DNA from: Sarocladium kiliense
Lineage: Eukaryota; Ascomycota; Sordariomycetes; Hypocreales; Sarocladiaceae
Assembly (NCBI GenBank): GCA_030734395.1
Contig: JAUZTG010000044.1
Coordinates: forward strand, 124,001 to 188,000
Reading direction: 5' to 3'
Length of the DNA: 64,000 nucleotides
The stretch's first letter is position 1, and the number at the start of each line of letters is the position of its first letter. Below the pieces are notes generated by a model. The model made no database searches. It was not told where the DNA came from and saw nothing but the letters and a program-made list of their open reading frames with translations. Below, piece after piece: positions 1 through 10,285 of this stretch. The position numbers and the translations under genes were made by a program.

Positions 1-743
1 CAACCATCTTTGCACCCAAGGATCCTCATCTCTCGTCTTTTTCTCATCTTTTTAGAAGACCAAATAGTTTAGAATGCACCAGGTTTTGTGTACGAGAGCC
101 ACGTGTCTCAGCGGCTTGGTGCATGCTGCAACGAATGCGGCACAGGAGTCTTCAAGGAGCAGCCTACTTGCCTCTCAACTCACCAGTGACTGGATATCAA
201 GATGTTGAGCGATACAAAGGTTTATTGGGTGTGAGCGTGTGCATGCTCGTAACTGCTCGTAGCGCCACGATTTTTTTTTTAAAGGTGGAGGGGATAGACG
301 TGTATTGGATGCCACCCATCGAATGCATGCAGTAGCGCAAAGCAATCGCTTTCGAATTTAACCAGTTGTGTTGTCTGAGGCAATGGAATACCAAACACAT
401 GGTTACTGCCACTGTCACCCCTGCGCGGCAGATGTCGGCTATTAAATTATAATGCCAAAATTTCAGATTAAATCTCTAGAATGCTTTTGGGGGATCACTT
501 CACAGCCATAAATGTTCCTGACTTGAGAGAACTTACAGAGAGTTCCAAAGATGACCACAAAATCTATTTGGCATCGTCTCAAGGGCCTTTCCCAAAGCTT
601 CTCCACATAGGTGAAGACCAATCGAGGAAGCTTTCATGTAAGGAACATGTTCATTCTATGATGTTCGTGGGACCGACACTGCTCAGCGGCCACTTTTTCT
701 TTGGAAGCCACTTTCAATTGTAACTGAGTCTAGTCAGGGTGAG
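1..743. other. No gene supported
   Basis: Only short open frames with no recognisable domain are seen on either strand. A T-rich run lies near 270-280. No tRNA or rRNA signature was recognised. Confidence 0.5.
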
Positions 744-977
744 ATGAAACCTAGTCCTACACTTGACGAGCGACGGATAGATATTCAGCTGTCACGACCC
801 CAAACGGTAAAGGCGATCTGGGATTATATAACGTCACGCGGTCTCCAAGACCCCACCGATAAGAGATACATTCTATGCGATGAGGCAATGCAACGAGTCT
901 TCAATACAGAGAGGATACATTCGTGCAAGACAAACAAGCAATTAAGTGACCACCTGGGAAAGGTCCGAAAACCCTAA
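744..977 (+). pseudogene. SWIB/MDM2-domain ORF, probable gene remnant
   Basis: This 77-residue frame is almost entirely a SWIB/MDM2 fold: LSRPQTVKAIWDYI, then LQDPTDKRYILCDE, then an ERIH...NKQLSDHL segment in family order. In fungi such domains occur in UAF30/Tri1-like chromatin or rDNA-transcription proteins and in Rsc6/Swp73-type remodeller subunits. Those proteins normally carry a long N-terminal part, which is not visible here; the open frame just upstream (481-723) has no family match I recognise. The C-terminus stops right after the domain. I therefore favour a truncated copy, though a short genuine SWIB protein with an unseen upstream exon is possible. Domain identity is fairly secure, gene status is not. 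Confidence 0.55.
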
Positions 978-2304
978 AATTTAGGCTAATAATGGGTTGC
1001 CTGCGTGAGATCGACTGGACGGAGAGACTTGGCCAGAGTGAGGGATGTGCTCGTCGAGAGCCATGAAGTTTGAGACTGTCGCCGGAGTGAAAGGAGGTTG
1101 ACGATGAGCCCGGATGAAATGTTGGGGAAAAAAGATCTGCTATGATACGCTATGAGTACTGTTGTGGTCCCGCAACCCAAAAAGCAGTGCTTAGCGGGTT
1201 ATGCCTTACGCCCTTCACAACCCCCGTCTGCCCTCGGTGACATGCACGAGCTTTGGCGTAAGGTGGCTGGCCCCTCATACAAATTGCACGTTCCCAGACT
1301 CTGATTAGTCCCTGAGCCTGTAGTTCAAACGACGGAACTACCAAAGACCACGGTGATGAATACGACGAGAACAATACCGAGATGACTAAATTGTGCTCCA
1401 CGACCGCAAGCTGGTCAACCACTACAGCCAACAGCCGCGCCAGAGCCAGTTCAGATGTTTTGCGCCGTTGACAATGAAGAACGTAAAGAAGTGATACGGT
1501 GAGCGGCGAGATAAGATCGGTGTCGACCGTCTTCAGGATATTTTGCAACAGCATTGGCGATAATAGAGGAAACTTTGGGGGTGGGGGTCTAGGCGTACCA
1601 ACACACCACCTCCTTCGACGTCAGTGTTGACAGTATTACCCTCATGGTTGCATCTGGTAGTAGATCAAGGACGACTATGAGTGGTAACATTACTGAAAAC
1701 ATCTTTGTCAGTCTGTTTCAATGCCACATAGCCATCAGGTGATTGCGTTAATTATGGGTGGGCCAGAGCGGAGAGTGGCGCGGATAGAGGCGGCAATACG
1801 AGTCGAATTGACTTGGTTGGCCTAAGCCTGTGCACCTTTTGCTCCAGAGAGCTGATACCGTTGCAGAAATGTCCCTCGGCACTCTTCTGTTGTTCGCTGA
1901 CCGGTTGCATCTGCACGTTTCGGGAGGCTGCCGATGAGGGTGTCAAGGTAGAGTGATTGACGAAATACTGAATGCAATGAAAAGGCAACGTACCTTAGCG
2001 AGAACTTGTCAGATAGCTTGTATATCATTGGATCTCGGAACGACCATATTGTGTTGCCTGCATTACTGGTGACGGCCGTCCTGGCGGTCTGATTATTTTG
2101 CACGAGCTCACTGATTGATGGCTAACTTGGGCAAAGGTGGTGACTATTACTGATCCGACTTGAAGTCTAAGCTTTAACCCCACATACCACGATGGCATTC
2201 TCAAAATTTATGCCCACAATCCTAATGAAGAGAGAATCCCTGCATCAGAAGGAGGACACATCGAATGACAATATTGACAGCGTAATCTCACCCCAGATCC
2301 AGCC
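978..2304. other. Stretch without supported genes
   Basis: Minus-strand frames at 1150-1554 and 1822-2103 are open but show no recognisable domain and no convincing splice structure. The region may hold decayed sequence downstream of the BCS1-like locus. Confidence 0.4.
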
Positions 2305-3880
2305 TCACGATCCTTCTATCTTCTCCAGTGCCATTTTGATCCAATCTGGCGCATCACTCAGCGCCTGGTGCGGGTTCTTCTTTCTCTTCAGCAAAAACCC
2401 TTGGATCTCTGCGGGTGAGAACACGCCATCTGGAACCAGTCCTCCAAATTTCTCAGCAAGAGTTGCCAAGATAGATGGCTCGCACAGTTGGTGGTCTTCT
2501 TTGGGACTTCGCGAACCGGAGGCCTCGTACATACGGTAAAAGAGATCCGCGGCTTGTAAAGAAGAGGCGTTCTTGAAGGCAACCCGCACATCCACACGAC
2601 CAGGTCTCATGAGTGCCGCGTCAAGAGACTCAGGCTTGTTGGTACTCATAATGAGTACATGGCCTTCATGAGATGCAATGCCATCGATTGCATTTAGAAA
2701 TCCGGAAAGGGTTATGCCAGTAAAAAAGACTGAGTTATGACCGCCTCGCTCATCTGCTCTCAGCTTCCTCTTGTTGTCTTCTCTGCTGCCTTCTTTATAC
2801 TCCTCCGTCACCTCATCATGGCTAGTAGTGCGCTTGAGGCCAGCACTATCGATATCTTCCAGCAAGACGATGCAGCGGCGGGGCAACTTAACGAAAAGGG
2901 CCTGAAGATCTTCCTCAGTGACTTCCCCCAAGTTCACAACGTAAAGCGACAGTCCAAATACACCAGCTATTGCAAAGGCAAAACTAGTCTTTCCGGTACC
3001 GGGTGGTCCATGAAAAAGGTAACCGCGCCGCAAAGGAATACCACGAGCGGCATACCAGTCAGATGCTGCTGGATGCAGGCATTCGTTAATATCATCCAGT
3101 ACACTATCCTTTGATGCTGGATCTAGGACGACAGTCTGTAAAGGTCTTATAGGTCTTCAGGACGCCATCTCCCACATGTTCCAGTAAAACCGATAAGTCT
3201 TCGTTTGTGGTCGATAAATCGTGGTAAGTCGATGGCTATCCTTGTGATAGAGGGACTTTGCATCATTGAGTTAGTTCTTGATTGGTTCTAGTCTTGTTAT
3301 CAACCATCAAGTTCTGTCTTTGCTTATCACCATAGTGGCTCTTACCCGCAGAATTTCGCAGGCAGGAAATCTTAACATACTCCTGATCCTTCGAGGCGGA
3401 GAACCCATCTGTGTTTGTAAGGGACTCCTTCTGCCGGATGATGCGGAAGAGAATACCATTGTGCCGAAGATGAATTGATCCTATCGCTGGGATAAACCGT
3501 GGACTCTGGAGACCGAGTTAGAACTACTGGTTTGCCATCATCGAAGGGGAAAAATTTACGGTTCGTGCAGCCTGGTTAGAGAAGTTCGGGTACTGGGGAT
3601 TATCCTTGCCGTCTCTCATCCAGGAGGAGGGACCGTCGAACTCTTCGTCCCATGCGCCCGGCTGTCTAATCTTCGCCAGCAAGTGCCGGTTGCTTTTGAT
3701 GGACGGGTGCTCTGACAACCATAGCATGACATGATCGTACATTTCGTCACCCTCGCAAACGGTGATCGAGCATCGGTACTTGTCGAGGATCGTCATGTAA
3801 AGCCGAGTGAAGATCTTGACAGCTCCCCATGTCAGACCGCAGAATCCTGGGCTAGTTCCATCACGTAGTACAAGGACCTG
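2305..3880 (-). pseudogene. BCS1-like AAA ATPase, broken
   Basis: Read on the minus strand, the locus has the layout of fungal BCS1-type AAA ATPases. A BCS1_N-like segment (about 3880-3524, with MYDHVMLWLSEHPS) is followed by a middle segment in other frames (HLRHNGILFRI, EYVKISCL at about 3470-3340). Then comes the AAA core (about 3150-2305): Walker A GPPGTGKTS, Walker B CIVLLEDID, an N-rich sensor (IMSTNKPE) and an arginine-finger region MRPGRVDV. BCS1 itself is a mitochondrial inner-membrane translocase for the Rieske protein; filamentous fungi also have expanded BCS1-like families of unknown function. The N-terminal and AAA parts are not joined by one frame: there is an in-frame TGA where a Trp or Cys usually precedes the RPxRP motif (about 3166), and the middle part changes frame twice. 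Unrecognised introns could explain part of this, but the TGA favours a pseudogene. Confidence 0.65.
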
Positions 3881-4017
3881 GCTCTAGGATGACAACTTTG
3901 AATACAAAACCGAGAGATGGATTATTGTTTTCTGTGAAATGACTGACTCGATTATAGCTTGCTACTATTCATTGTGCGACTTGATTCAATTCGCTTCTCA
4001 ATATTCAACCCGCCATC

Positions 4018-5088
4018 ATGATGCCTCTTTACAACCCTCGTAGCAACTCGCAGCAGTCTACTACCGAGATTGTTCAATTCGGCGACTGGATTATGCAACA
4101 ACTTTCCATCGAAATCGGGACATCGGCAGGTGTCATGCCAGCCTTGACCTCACAAGAGCGTTCCCTAATCACTGAACGCTTGCTGCAAGACAAGACAGAG
4201 ATTGAAACTGCCTACGTGGAGCGTCTGGCTCTCAACCGTGAATTCTACATTGGGGTGAAACAGCATCTGCTAGCCATTCTACAGGCCTGGGATGCAGTGA
4301 TTGACGAAAAGGACGCTTTTGATAAGACTGGACGTCTAACGTCGGATCGGCGGTTCGTTGAATCCTTGCTTATATGCATCGACATTGTTCCACAGAGGGT
4401 CAACATTGGGAATTTGGGCCTTCCAGATCTTCCAGAAGCCTCCGCGGACGTGTCATCAGTTCATTTGGCTGAGCAACATGTCCCAAATGCCGGGCACGGG
4501 GACGATTGCGTCAACGCTGGGCAAGGGCACAGAAAAGGGTCGGATGCCCTGCACAGTCACGCAGCCGACTATCTGGCCTTATCGGACTACGAAGTCGATG
4601 ACAGCACAGAAGGAGAAGACGAGGACGAATATGAGGACGAATACTGTTGCGATGAATGTGGGGATGAGGAGAGCGAGGAGCATGAGGAGGATGAGGAGGA
4701 CGATCATACCGAAGTGTCTGAGGATATCTTTCGGCCTCCGACACCGTGGCCGAAGTCTATCTCAGGTGAGCCTGGGATATGGGATCTTGAGTTGGAGAAG
4801 CTGCTGAATGAGCCTCGCAACGAGGCGGAAGAGGAGCTGTCCGACGCGGAAGGATTCACTACACCGAGGGAACACCGTGCCTCTAGTCCAGCGGATATGC
4901 TTGCATGGACAGACGAGAGCCTGTCATGGAACTCATCTGAAAACCCATCGACACCCATCGACAAAATAGAGCGTTACGCACTCAAGAGACCGGTTGCTCA
5001 AAAGAAGAGGCCACTCGATGTGTTCCTCGACCATGAAACCGAGGCGGTTGTTGGAGGTCACCCGCGATCAAAGCGGCTGAGGAGATAA
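4018..5088 (+). CDS. Acidic hypothetical protein
   Basis: A single open frame of 356 residues starting at MMPLYNPRSN, divergent from the BCS1-like locus with about 140 bp between them. Residues about 1-130 look helical and folded (ERSLITERLLQ, HLLAILQAWDAVIDEKD). Residues about 195-245 are a strongly acidic low-complexity tract rich in Glu and Asp, with a CCDEC cysteine cluster in the middle. The C-terminus is basic (KKRPLD and RSKRLRR), a plausible nuclear localisation signal. I recognise no family. The acidic tract plus basic tail would suit a nuclear or chromatin-associated protein, but that is inference. No intron is needed to keep the frame open. Confidence 0.6.
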   Translation: MMPLYNPRSNSQQSTTEIVQFGDWIMQQLSIEIGTSAGVMPALTSQERSLITERLLQDKTEIETAYVERLALNREFYIGVKQHLLAILQAWDAVIDEKDAFDKTGRLTSDRRFVESLLICIDIVPQRVNIGNLGLPDLPEASADVSSVHLAEQHVPNAGHGDDCVNAGQGHRKGSDALHSHAADYLALSDYEVDDSTEGEDEDEYEDEYCCDECGDEESEEHEEDEEDDHTEVSEDIFRPPTPWPKSISGEPGIWDLELEKLLNEPRNEAEEELSDAEGFTTPREHRASSPADMLAWTDESLSWNSSENPSTPIDKIERYALKRPVAQKKRPLDVFLDHETEAVVGGHPRSKRLRR

Positions 5089-5505
5089 ATAACGACGTCC
5101 TATTAGATACACCAATGAAGCACAGGGCATCGACAGAGAAGATTCGCCGGTCAGGGTTTTTCGGGTTGTTGCTATTGTCTTTCATCTCCTGTCACTCTTA
5201 TCACTAGTTGTTTCAACAGCGCCCCCGACACTGACTGGATCAGGCGGAGATAGGAATATATCTTTTGACTCACGTCTTGCTAGAGCCAGTCTCTTCTAAA
5301 TTTTATCTGTTCAATGCAGGATGTCCTCCATTGTGGCGATGTCTATTAATGACTAGGCATAGAGACCAGGTTCAGCACATATTCGAAAGGTAGGGACCGG
5401 TAATACTTCCCAATATGTTTATAAAGCGTATGGGATTGTGGTCGCGCCTTGGCATCAGAATATAGCGCGGTCAGCTAAATTTAGGCAATGTTGGAAAACT
5501 GGTTA
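5089..5505. other. Intergenic, no gene seen
   Basis: Sequence between the acidic-protein gene and the left end of the first Fot/pogo element. No open frame or repeat worth naming. Confidence 0.5.
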
Positions 5506-7350
5506 ACGTACTTGTACACCGAGTGAAACACCCCATCGCGATAAACCATCAATTCAAGCAAATAACTCAACAAGAACACCAAAAGAAACTAAAAATCAAT
5601 CGCTAGCATCCTTACCAGATGATGAGATAACCACTTGACAGGTTTTCGCATTGTGTCCGGCGTTCCCGCATGTTCCACAGCGCCTTGGCTTCGTTTCCGC
5701 CCGGGCCTTGCGACCGCTACTCTCCTGCAGTTCCTGCTTTATCTGCACTTCGGCATCGTTTTGAGCTATCTGATTATGTCCTTCGGCTACTGACATCGCT
5801 CCGCTTTGTCTCAAGCGTTGTTTTTTCTCTCTTCGACGGCGGCTTAGGGTGCTATTTGTCTCCCGAAGTGTCTTGACCTCTGCCTCTAAGAGAGCCATTC
5901 GGTGCATAACAATCGTCGTACCTTTCGCTAGGTAGTTAATGCCTTCAATGATTGATGTCGGGGAGCTTCCCTGATGACGATGGATTCGATCAGTTAATAG
6001 AGAACTCTTCATAATAGCCTCGTTGGTGTTTTTTGGCGTCCTCGAAGTCCAAGCCTCCGGCATGCTAGAAGACGTGCCTGGAGGCGTTGGTGTCTTAAAC
6101 TTCACATCAAGCTTTGAGAGAACAGATTCCGGGTTATGTGGTAAAAGCCCAGCGCCTCGGAAACCCCCTAGGACGTTTTCTTTAGTGATTGCTTCTGGAA
6201 TGCCCTGCAAAACGCCGGGAAGAAGTCTTCCTTGGAGATATGGGTTGTACCTGCGCGCATCTTCTCCTCGATTTCCTGACCATAGGCTTTCTTGAGCGGC
6301 CCAAAGCAACCAACATCGAGAGGCTGCAGCATATGGGATGAATGAGGGGGCATATAGAGTGGAATGATATCCTTCTCTTTGCAGAAGTTGTCAAATTCGA
6401 CGGATTGGTGACTTTCATGGCCATCTTGCACAAGGAGGCGATATATACCAACTGCACGCGAGCGAGTGTGTTTTTCGAAATGCTGGACCCATTTCAGGCC
6501 AATTTTATTTGTTGTCCGGTCATTTAAAGACGTTGCGATAACCCAGTCGGGTGGTAGAGGGCTGTCTTTATACCAACTAGAGAGGTGATATTGACCAGAA
6601 ACCACGATGAACGGCGGGACGCAGAATCCCGTTCCCCCAACGCCCTGAATCACTGTTATCCATTCTCGATTGCCAGGCTGCATTAGTTTCGCATTTGAAA
6701 CCCGTTCGGAGCTCGTCACGACCATTCCAGCCGAGATAACGCCCATCTGGAAGCCGGTCTCGTCAAAGTTGTAGATATCTTCATCGCTGATGCCGTATTT
6801 CGCGATTGTGTTCTTCACGAGCGCGAACCACGCGTTTATTGCAACTGGATCTTCGCAAAGGGCTCTCTTATAGTCGTATCTCCGGACTTGACGCGTTCTG
6901 AGCTCTTTATGTCGCGCAATGAAGCGATAAGCCCAGCGGGTGCCAACCGGTGACGCGCCACGCGCTGCGAGAAGAAGATCAGCCATTGCGGCCACACCAC
7001 TGATTCGAGGAGAGCATGATCGCGAGTCTAGGTCAATTATCCTCTCAATAATGACCTTCTCTTCTAGCTCCGTTAATTTCGTCGAATTGGGCGGGCTATC
7101 GCGCCGGGGAGTTGTGCCCTTCATTCTTCGACTCAGCGTAACGTGGCAGACTTTATATAGCTTTGCAGCGCTTCGGGCACTTAAAGAAGGGTCTTTCCTG
7201 ATAGCCTGAAGGGCTAAGTTGATGCTGCTTTCTTTACAAGGTGTTTCCATTATACAGAGGGGAGAACATGTTGAGGAAAGATGAAGGACGAGAAAATCGC
7301 AATAGGGTGTTTCACTCAGTGTCAATGTTTCACTCGGTGTACAAGTACGT
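5506..7350 (-). mobile_element. Fot/pogo (Tc1/mariner superfamily) DNA transposon, complete ends
   Basis: The element is bounded by perfect 25-bp inverted repeats at 5506-5530 and 7326-7350. The outer bases are ACGTACTTGTACACCGAGTG at the left and their complement at the right, and both ends are flanked by TA (5504-5505 and 7351-7352), the target duplication of this superfamily. Length is 1845 bp. The right end carries an extra partial copy of the subterminal GAGTGAAACA motif, about 20 bp inside the repeat, that the left end lacks. It sits 24 bp downstream of the stop codon of the neighbouring Zn2Cys6 gene. The clean ends argue for a fairly recent insertion, although its transposase is frame-broken. 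Confidence 0.9.
5596..7250 (-). pseudogene. Fot/pogo transposase, one frameshift
   Basis: The likely start is the ATG at 7250 (METPCKESSINLAL). The N-terminal part holds a pogo/CENP-B-type helix-turn-helix (about residues 5-150), followed by the DDE catalytic domain with NFDETGFQMG, VQDGHESHQS and PLDVGCFGPLK, matching the three acidic positions of the family. The frame breaks at about 6195-6205, where one base appears to be missing, and continues in another frame from EAITKENVLGGFRG to the end. The tail contains a coiled-coil-like basic segment and a CCHC knuckle (CGTCGNAGHNAKTC). The second element at 25244-27136 encodes the same organisation and reads through this point, which confirms the break. 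As it stands this copy should not make full-length transposase. Confidence 0.85.
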
Positions 7351-7374
7351 TACCCTGTTTCTTTTTCCCCATGT

Positions 7375-8670
7375 CTATCCCATGCGCTGAGACTGCTCTG
7401 ACAGTAGAGCACATGCATTATATCGTGTTTGAAAGAATTTGAACACTTCCGCCTCCCTCTTTCGCGCGTCCTCTTCCACATTAGCCAAACCCTTAGTAAT
7501 GACATCACCTTGAGGTGGCGGCAATTTCTCGAGTGTGGCCACCATCTGCCGAAATGGTTCGTGGTGCTTTGTCCGAGCCAGATCGCTCATCTCGGTCAGC
7601 CGCTCCTGGATTGTGTCCAGCACCTGGGAGAAAACCAATTTCGTGTTGGGTGGATTGGCACTCGACGGCACCTTGCTCATCCACGCAATGTACTCAGCCA
7701 GAGCGGACGCCATGCCGGCCAACTCAAGCTGTCCCTCGAATACTGCCATAGAGAAGGTCTTGAGCTGACTAGCGACGCCAGCCGCGGTAGCCTCATCGAG
7801 CGCGGACGAGGCAGTTGTGACGCTGCCACCTTGACTACCTGCAGCTGGCGATGAGGGGCCGTCAAAGCCATTGGTATGTGAGGATGCTGCACTGCTCTGG
7901 TTTGCACTTGTCGGTTGCTGCGAGCCATTGGAATGAGCGTTGTCTTCAAAATGAGAGGACAAGCTTCCCCTCCCGCCTCTGGGACCACCTCCATCACGTT
8001 CTGCGTCATCATCCAGCATCATGGAATCGCTAGCCGCTGCCATAGCTGTGGTCCGAGAAGTCGAAGGCCGCGAGGTGGTCGCGAGATTCAACTCATTGTG
8101 CGATGTTTGCCTGAGCGCTTGGTAGAGCAGGTTATTGGAGTAGCTCTGGCCATGGATTGGCGAGGTCGTATCATCATCAGGAGTAGGCAGAATGTTGGGA
8201 AGAGGACACTGGAAGGCATTGGGATTGCCGAAGTCGCCAGGAAGATGCCAAAGGAAGTCGTACGAGGGGTGTGGCTGTGGTGCGTGCTGGTGGTGGGGCG
8301 CTTGCGACGTGGGTGGTGGGAGGTGGTGGGCGACAGGACTGGTGCTGCTTACTCGATTGACGGTTGAGATGCGGCCGATGATTGCTTCTGCTTCAGCTAG
8401 TCGCTTCTGCAGAGAGTTGACGGTTTGACTGAGGTCGGATTTGGTCGGTTTGTGGGTTGGCGCGTACACGCACGTTTCCCCGGCGCGACGACATTTCTCA
8501 CATGACGGCTGCTCGCCACCACATCTGATCTTGCGTTCGCGACACAGCCTGCAGGCCTGTGATGGAGGAGACAGAGGTGAGCTGGTAAAAGAACCTCTGT
8601 GATCACGCCAGAAAGGGCCACCTACCACGTGTCGAGAGATGCCGTTCATCGTCATTCCAGTCGAGTGCAA
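7375..8670 (-). CDS. Zn2Cys6 transcription factor
   Basis: The N-terminal region has a fungal binuclear zinc cluster with spacing C-x2-C-x6-C-x6-C-x2-C-x6-C (ACRLCRERKIRCGG through GETCVY). A 69-bp intron is likely at 8557-8625 (donor GTAGGT, acceptor TCACAG). Its length is a multiple of three, so the frame stays open whether or not it is spliced. Splicing gives about 408 residues and places the cluster near residue 16. The linker just after the cluster contains a short heptad-like segment (LQKRLAEAEAI), typical of dimerising factors. The middle is low-complexity Ser/Gln/His-rich. The C-terminal 130 residues are helical, without a clear fungal_trans motif. Target unknown. A transposon lies 24 bp beyond the stop codon. 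Confidence 0.85.
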   Translation of the reverse strand: MHSTGMTMNGISRHVVGGPFWRDHRGSFTSSPLSPPSQACRLCRERKIRCGGEQPSCEKCRRAGETCVYAPTHKPTKSDLSQTVNSLQKRLAEAEAIIGRISTVNRVSSTSPVAHHLPPPTSQAPHHQHAPQPHPSYDFLWHLPGDFGNPNAFQCPLPNILPTPDDDTTSPIHGQSYSNNLLYQALRQTSHNELNLATTSRPSTSRTTAMAAASDSMMLDDDAERDGGGPRGGRGSLSSHFEDNAHSNGSQQPTSANQSSAASSHTNGFDGPSSPAAGSQGGSVTTASSALDEATAAGVASQLKTFSMAVFEGQLELAGMASALAEYIAWMSKVPSSANPPNTKLVFSQVLDTIQERLTEMSDLARTKHHEPFRQMVATLEKLPPPQGDVITKGLANVEEDARKREAEVFKFFQTRYNACALLSEQSQRMG

Positions 8671-10285
8671 CGACGTTTGAAGCGGGATGTGTGAGGGGCC
8701 AACGAGGTCTGAGGCAGCGACAAGGGCAATGCCTGTGCGGTGCCCGGAGTGAGGTGCGAATGATGAATTGGCACGAACGAAGATTGATGGTCAATGGGTT
8801 GTGATGTGAAAGACGAGGGTTCGATGCTGACTAAATAAGACAAACGAAGCTCTGATCTGGGGAAGGAGGGGCACAGGCGGGCGGGTATGGACTATGAAGG
8901 GTGACGAGCGGCTCCGGTGCATGGAGGTATAGACGCGGCCTCTGTCCGGATAGCCTACCCACGCGTGCTTCCGAATTCACACGACGTATCATTACTGCCG
9001 ATAATCGCGCCAGTGACCAAGGAGACTGGTGTCACGCCTTGCTCTCTTGCATGCGCTGTCCTGATGCTGGGATCCGACGGATGGTGCGTGCCTAGCACTT
9101 CCTTTGCAGTGAACGACAACGAAGATGGATTATCATTCAAGCTAGGCGGCCGCCGCATTCTCACCTATCTTTCCGAGAGCCGCGTCATCTCTCCTCGCTG
9201 TCCACTCCATATTGCGACACTAGCTTTCATGTTACAGCACAGCACAGGACAGCACCCTTGCTGCATTGAGATCGGGCGTCGCGACGTTGATAAGGCACCT
9301 GGCACAGCCTGCCAGTGCAGATGATGCAGGCCGCTCCCCACGGACAGTGCGACGTAAGTAGGATACCCCAAGAATGCAAGCAGCAACAGCTCAATAAGAA
9401 CATCGTACGTGAGCCATTGATGGCTGCGTTGAAAGAAGGACTAGGCGAATACTTTCGATAACGCCATCGCGGCTTAACAGTGCCGTCGCCCCCAGATCCA
9501 TAATCCTGACCAATTGTCTCGCCATCTTCAAGCCACCGCCGTATCGGGGAATTGCATTTATTTAGGTTGGTCTTCCATAGCGCCATAACCCCTGCAACAC
9601 TGGCCCTGATTTGCATGAGGCATCATATCAAGCTTGGCTCGACTTAAGGTTCACATGATCGTTTCTTGTGTGTAGCGGAAAGTATAGGTTTGCACTGAAT
9701 ATAGGCTGAATTGTTCAAACAGTGGTAGCATTGCAAAGGTTCTCGCGAAAGCCGTGCTTACAGCCCCCCGCATGCTTACTGCCTTGACAACTTGAAGGGC
9801 CGTTTCGACCCCGCTTGTTCGAGCATTTGCCAATCATCACAGAGTAGCATCTCGAATAGTCACCAACCAGCACACCACGCTGGGTTCATGCAACTGAAAA
9901 TAGTCTGTAGGCTCACGCAGACCCGCGGCTTGTTGGTTCACGGTCCACAGCGGCAGCCAGCGGGATCGCCACCCGCCCACCTCTAGGCTTGCATATCGAA
10001 CAACGCCATTCTGGAGGCTTGATACCGAAAACGAATTTCTTCAGAGTTACATTGCATCCACAAGCGTGAAATTGCAAACGGCGGCCAAGGATAAACACGG
10101 GTCATTAGCAAAGCCGAATGTAGTCATATCGAACGCGGGACTTGGAATCTGCCGTCCGTCCTATCGATTGCTTTGAGATAAAGGCACATCCATAGTCATT
10201 GCTCTGCTCAATTCTCATAAGCCCCCATACCTCCATCAATGCGTATGGTTTCGCCAGATATATGGCTACTCTGGGGACTCAGAAG
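8671..10285. other. Intergenic: upstream region of the Zn2Cys6 gene
   Basis: About 1.6 kb with only short overlapping frames on both strands and no recognisable domain. The proximal part (8671-8900) is presumably promoter and leader of the Zn2Cys6 gene. The distal part ends at the left terminus of the hAT element. Confidence 0.5.

Noticed and set aside
1150..1554. 134-codon minus ORF near the left end
   Set aside because: No domain and no family-like segment. Considered as possible RNA-gene antisense, but no RNA signature was recognised.
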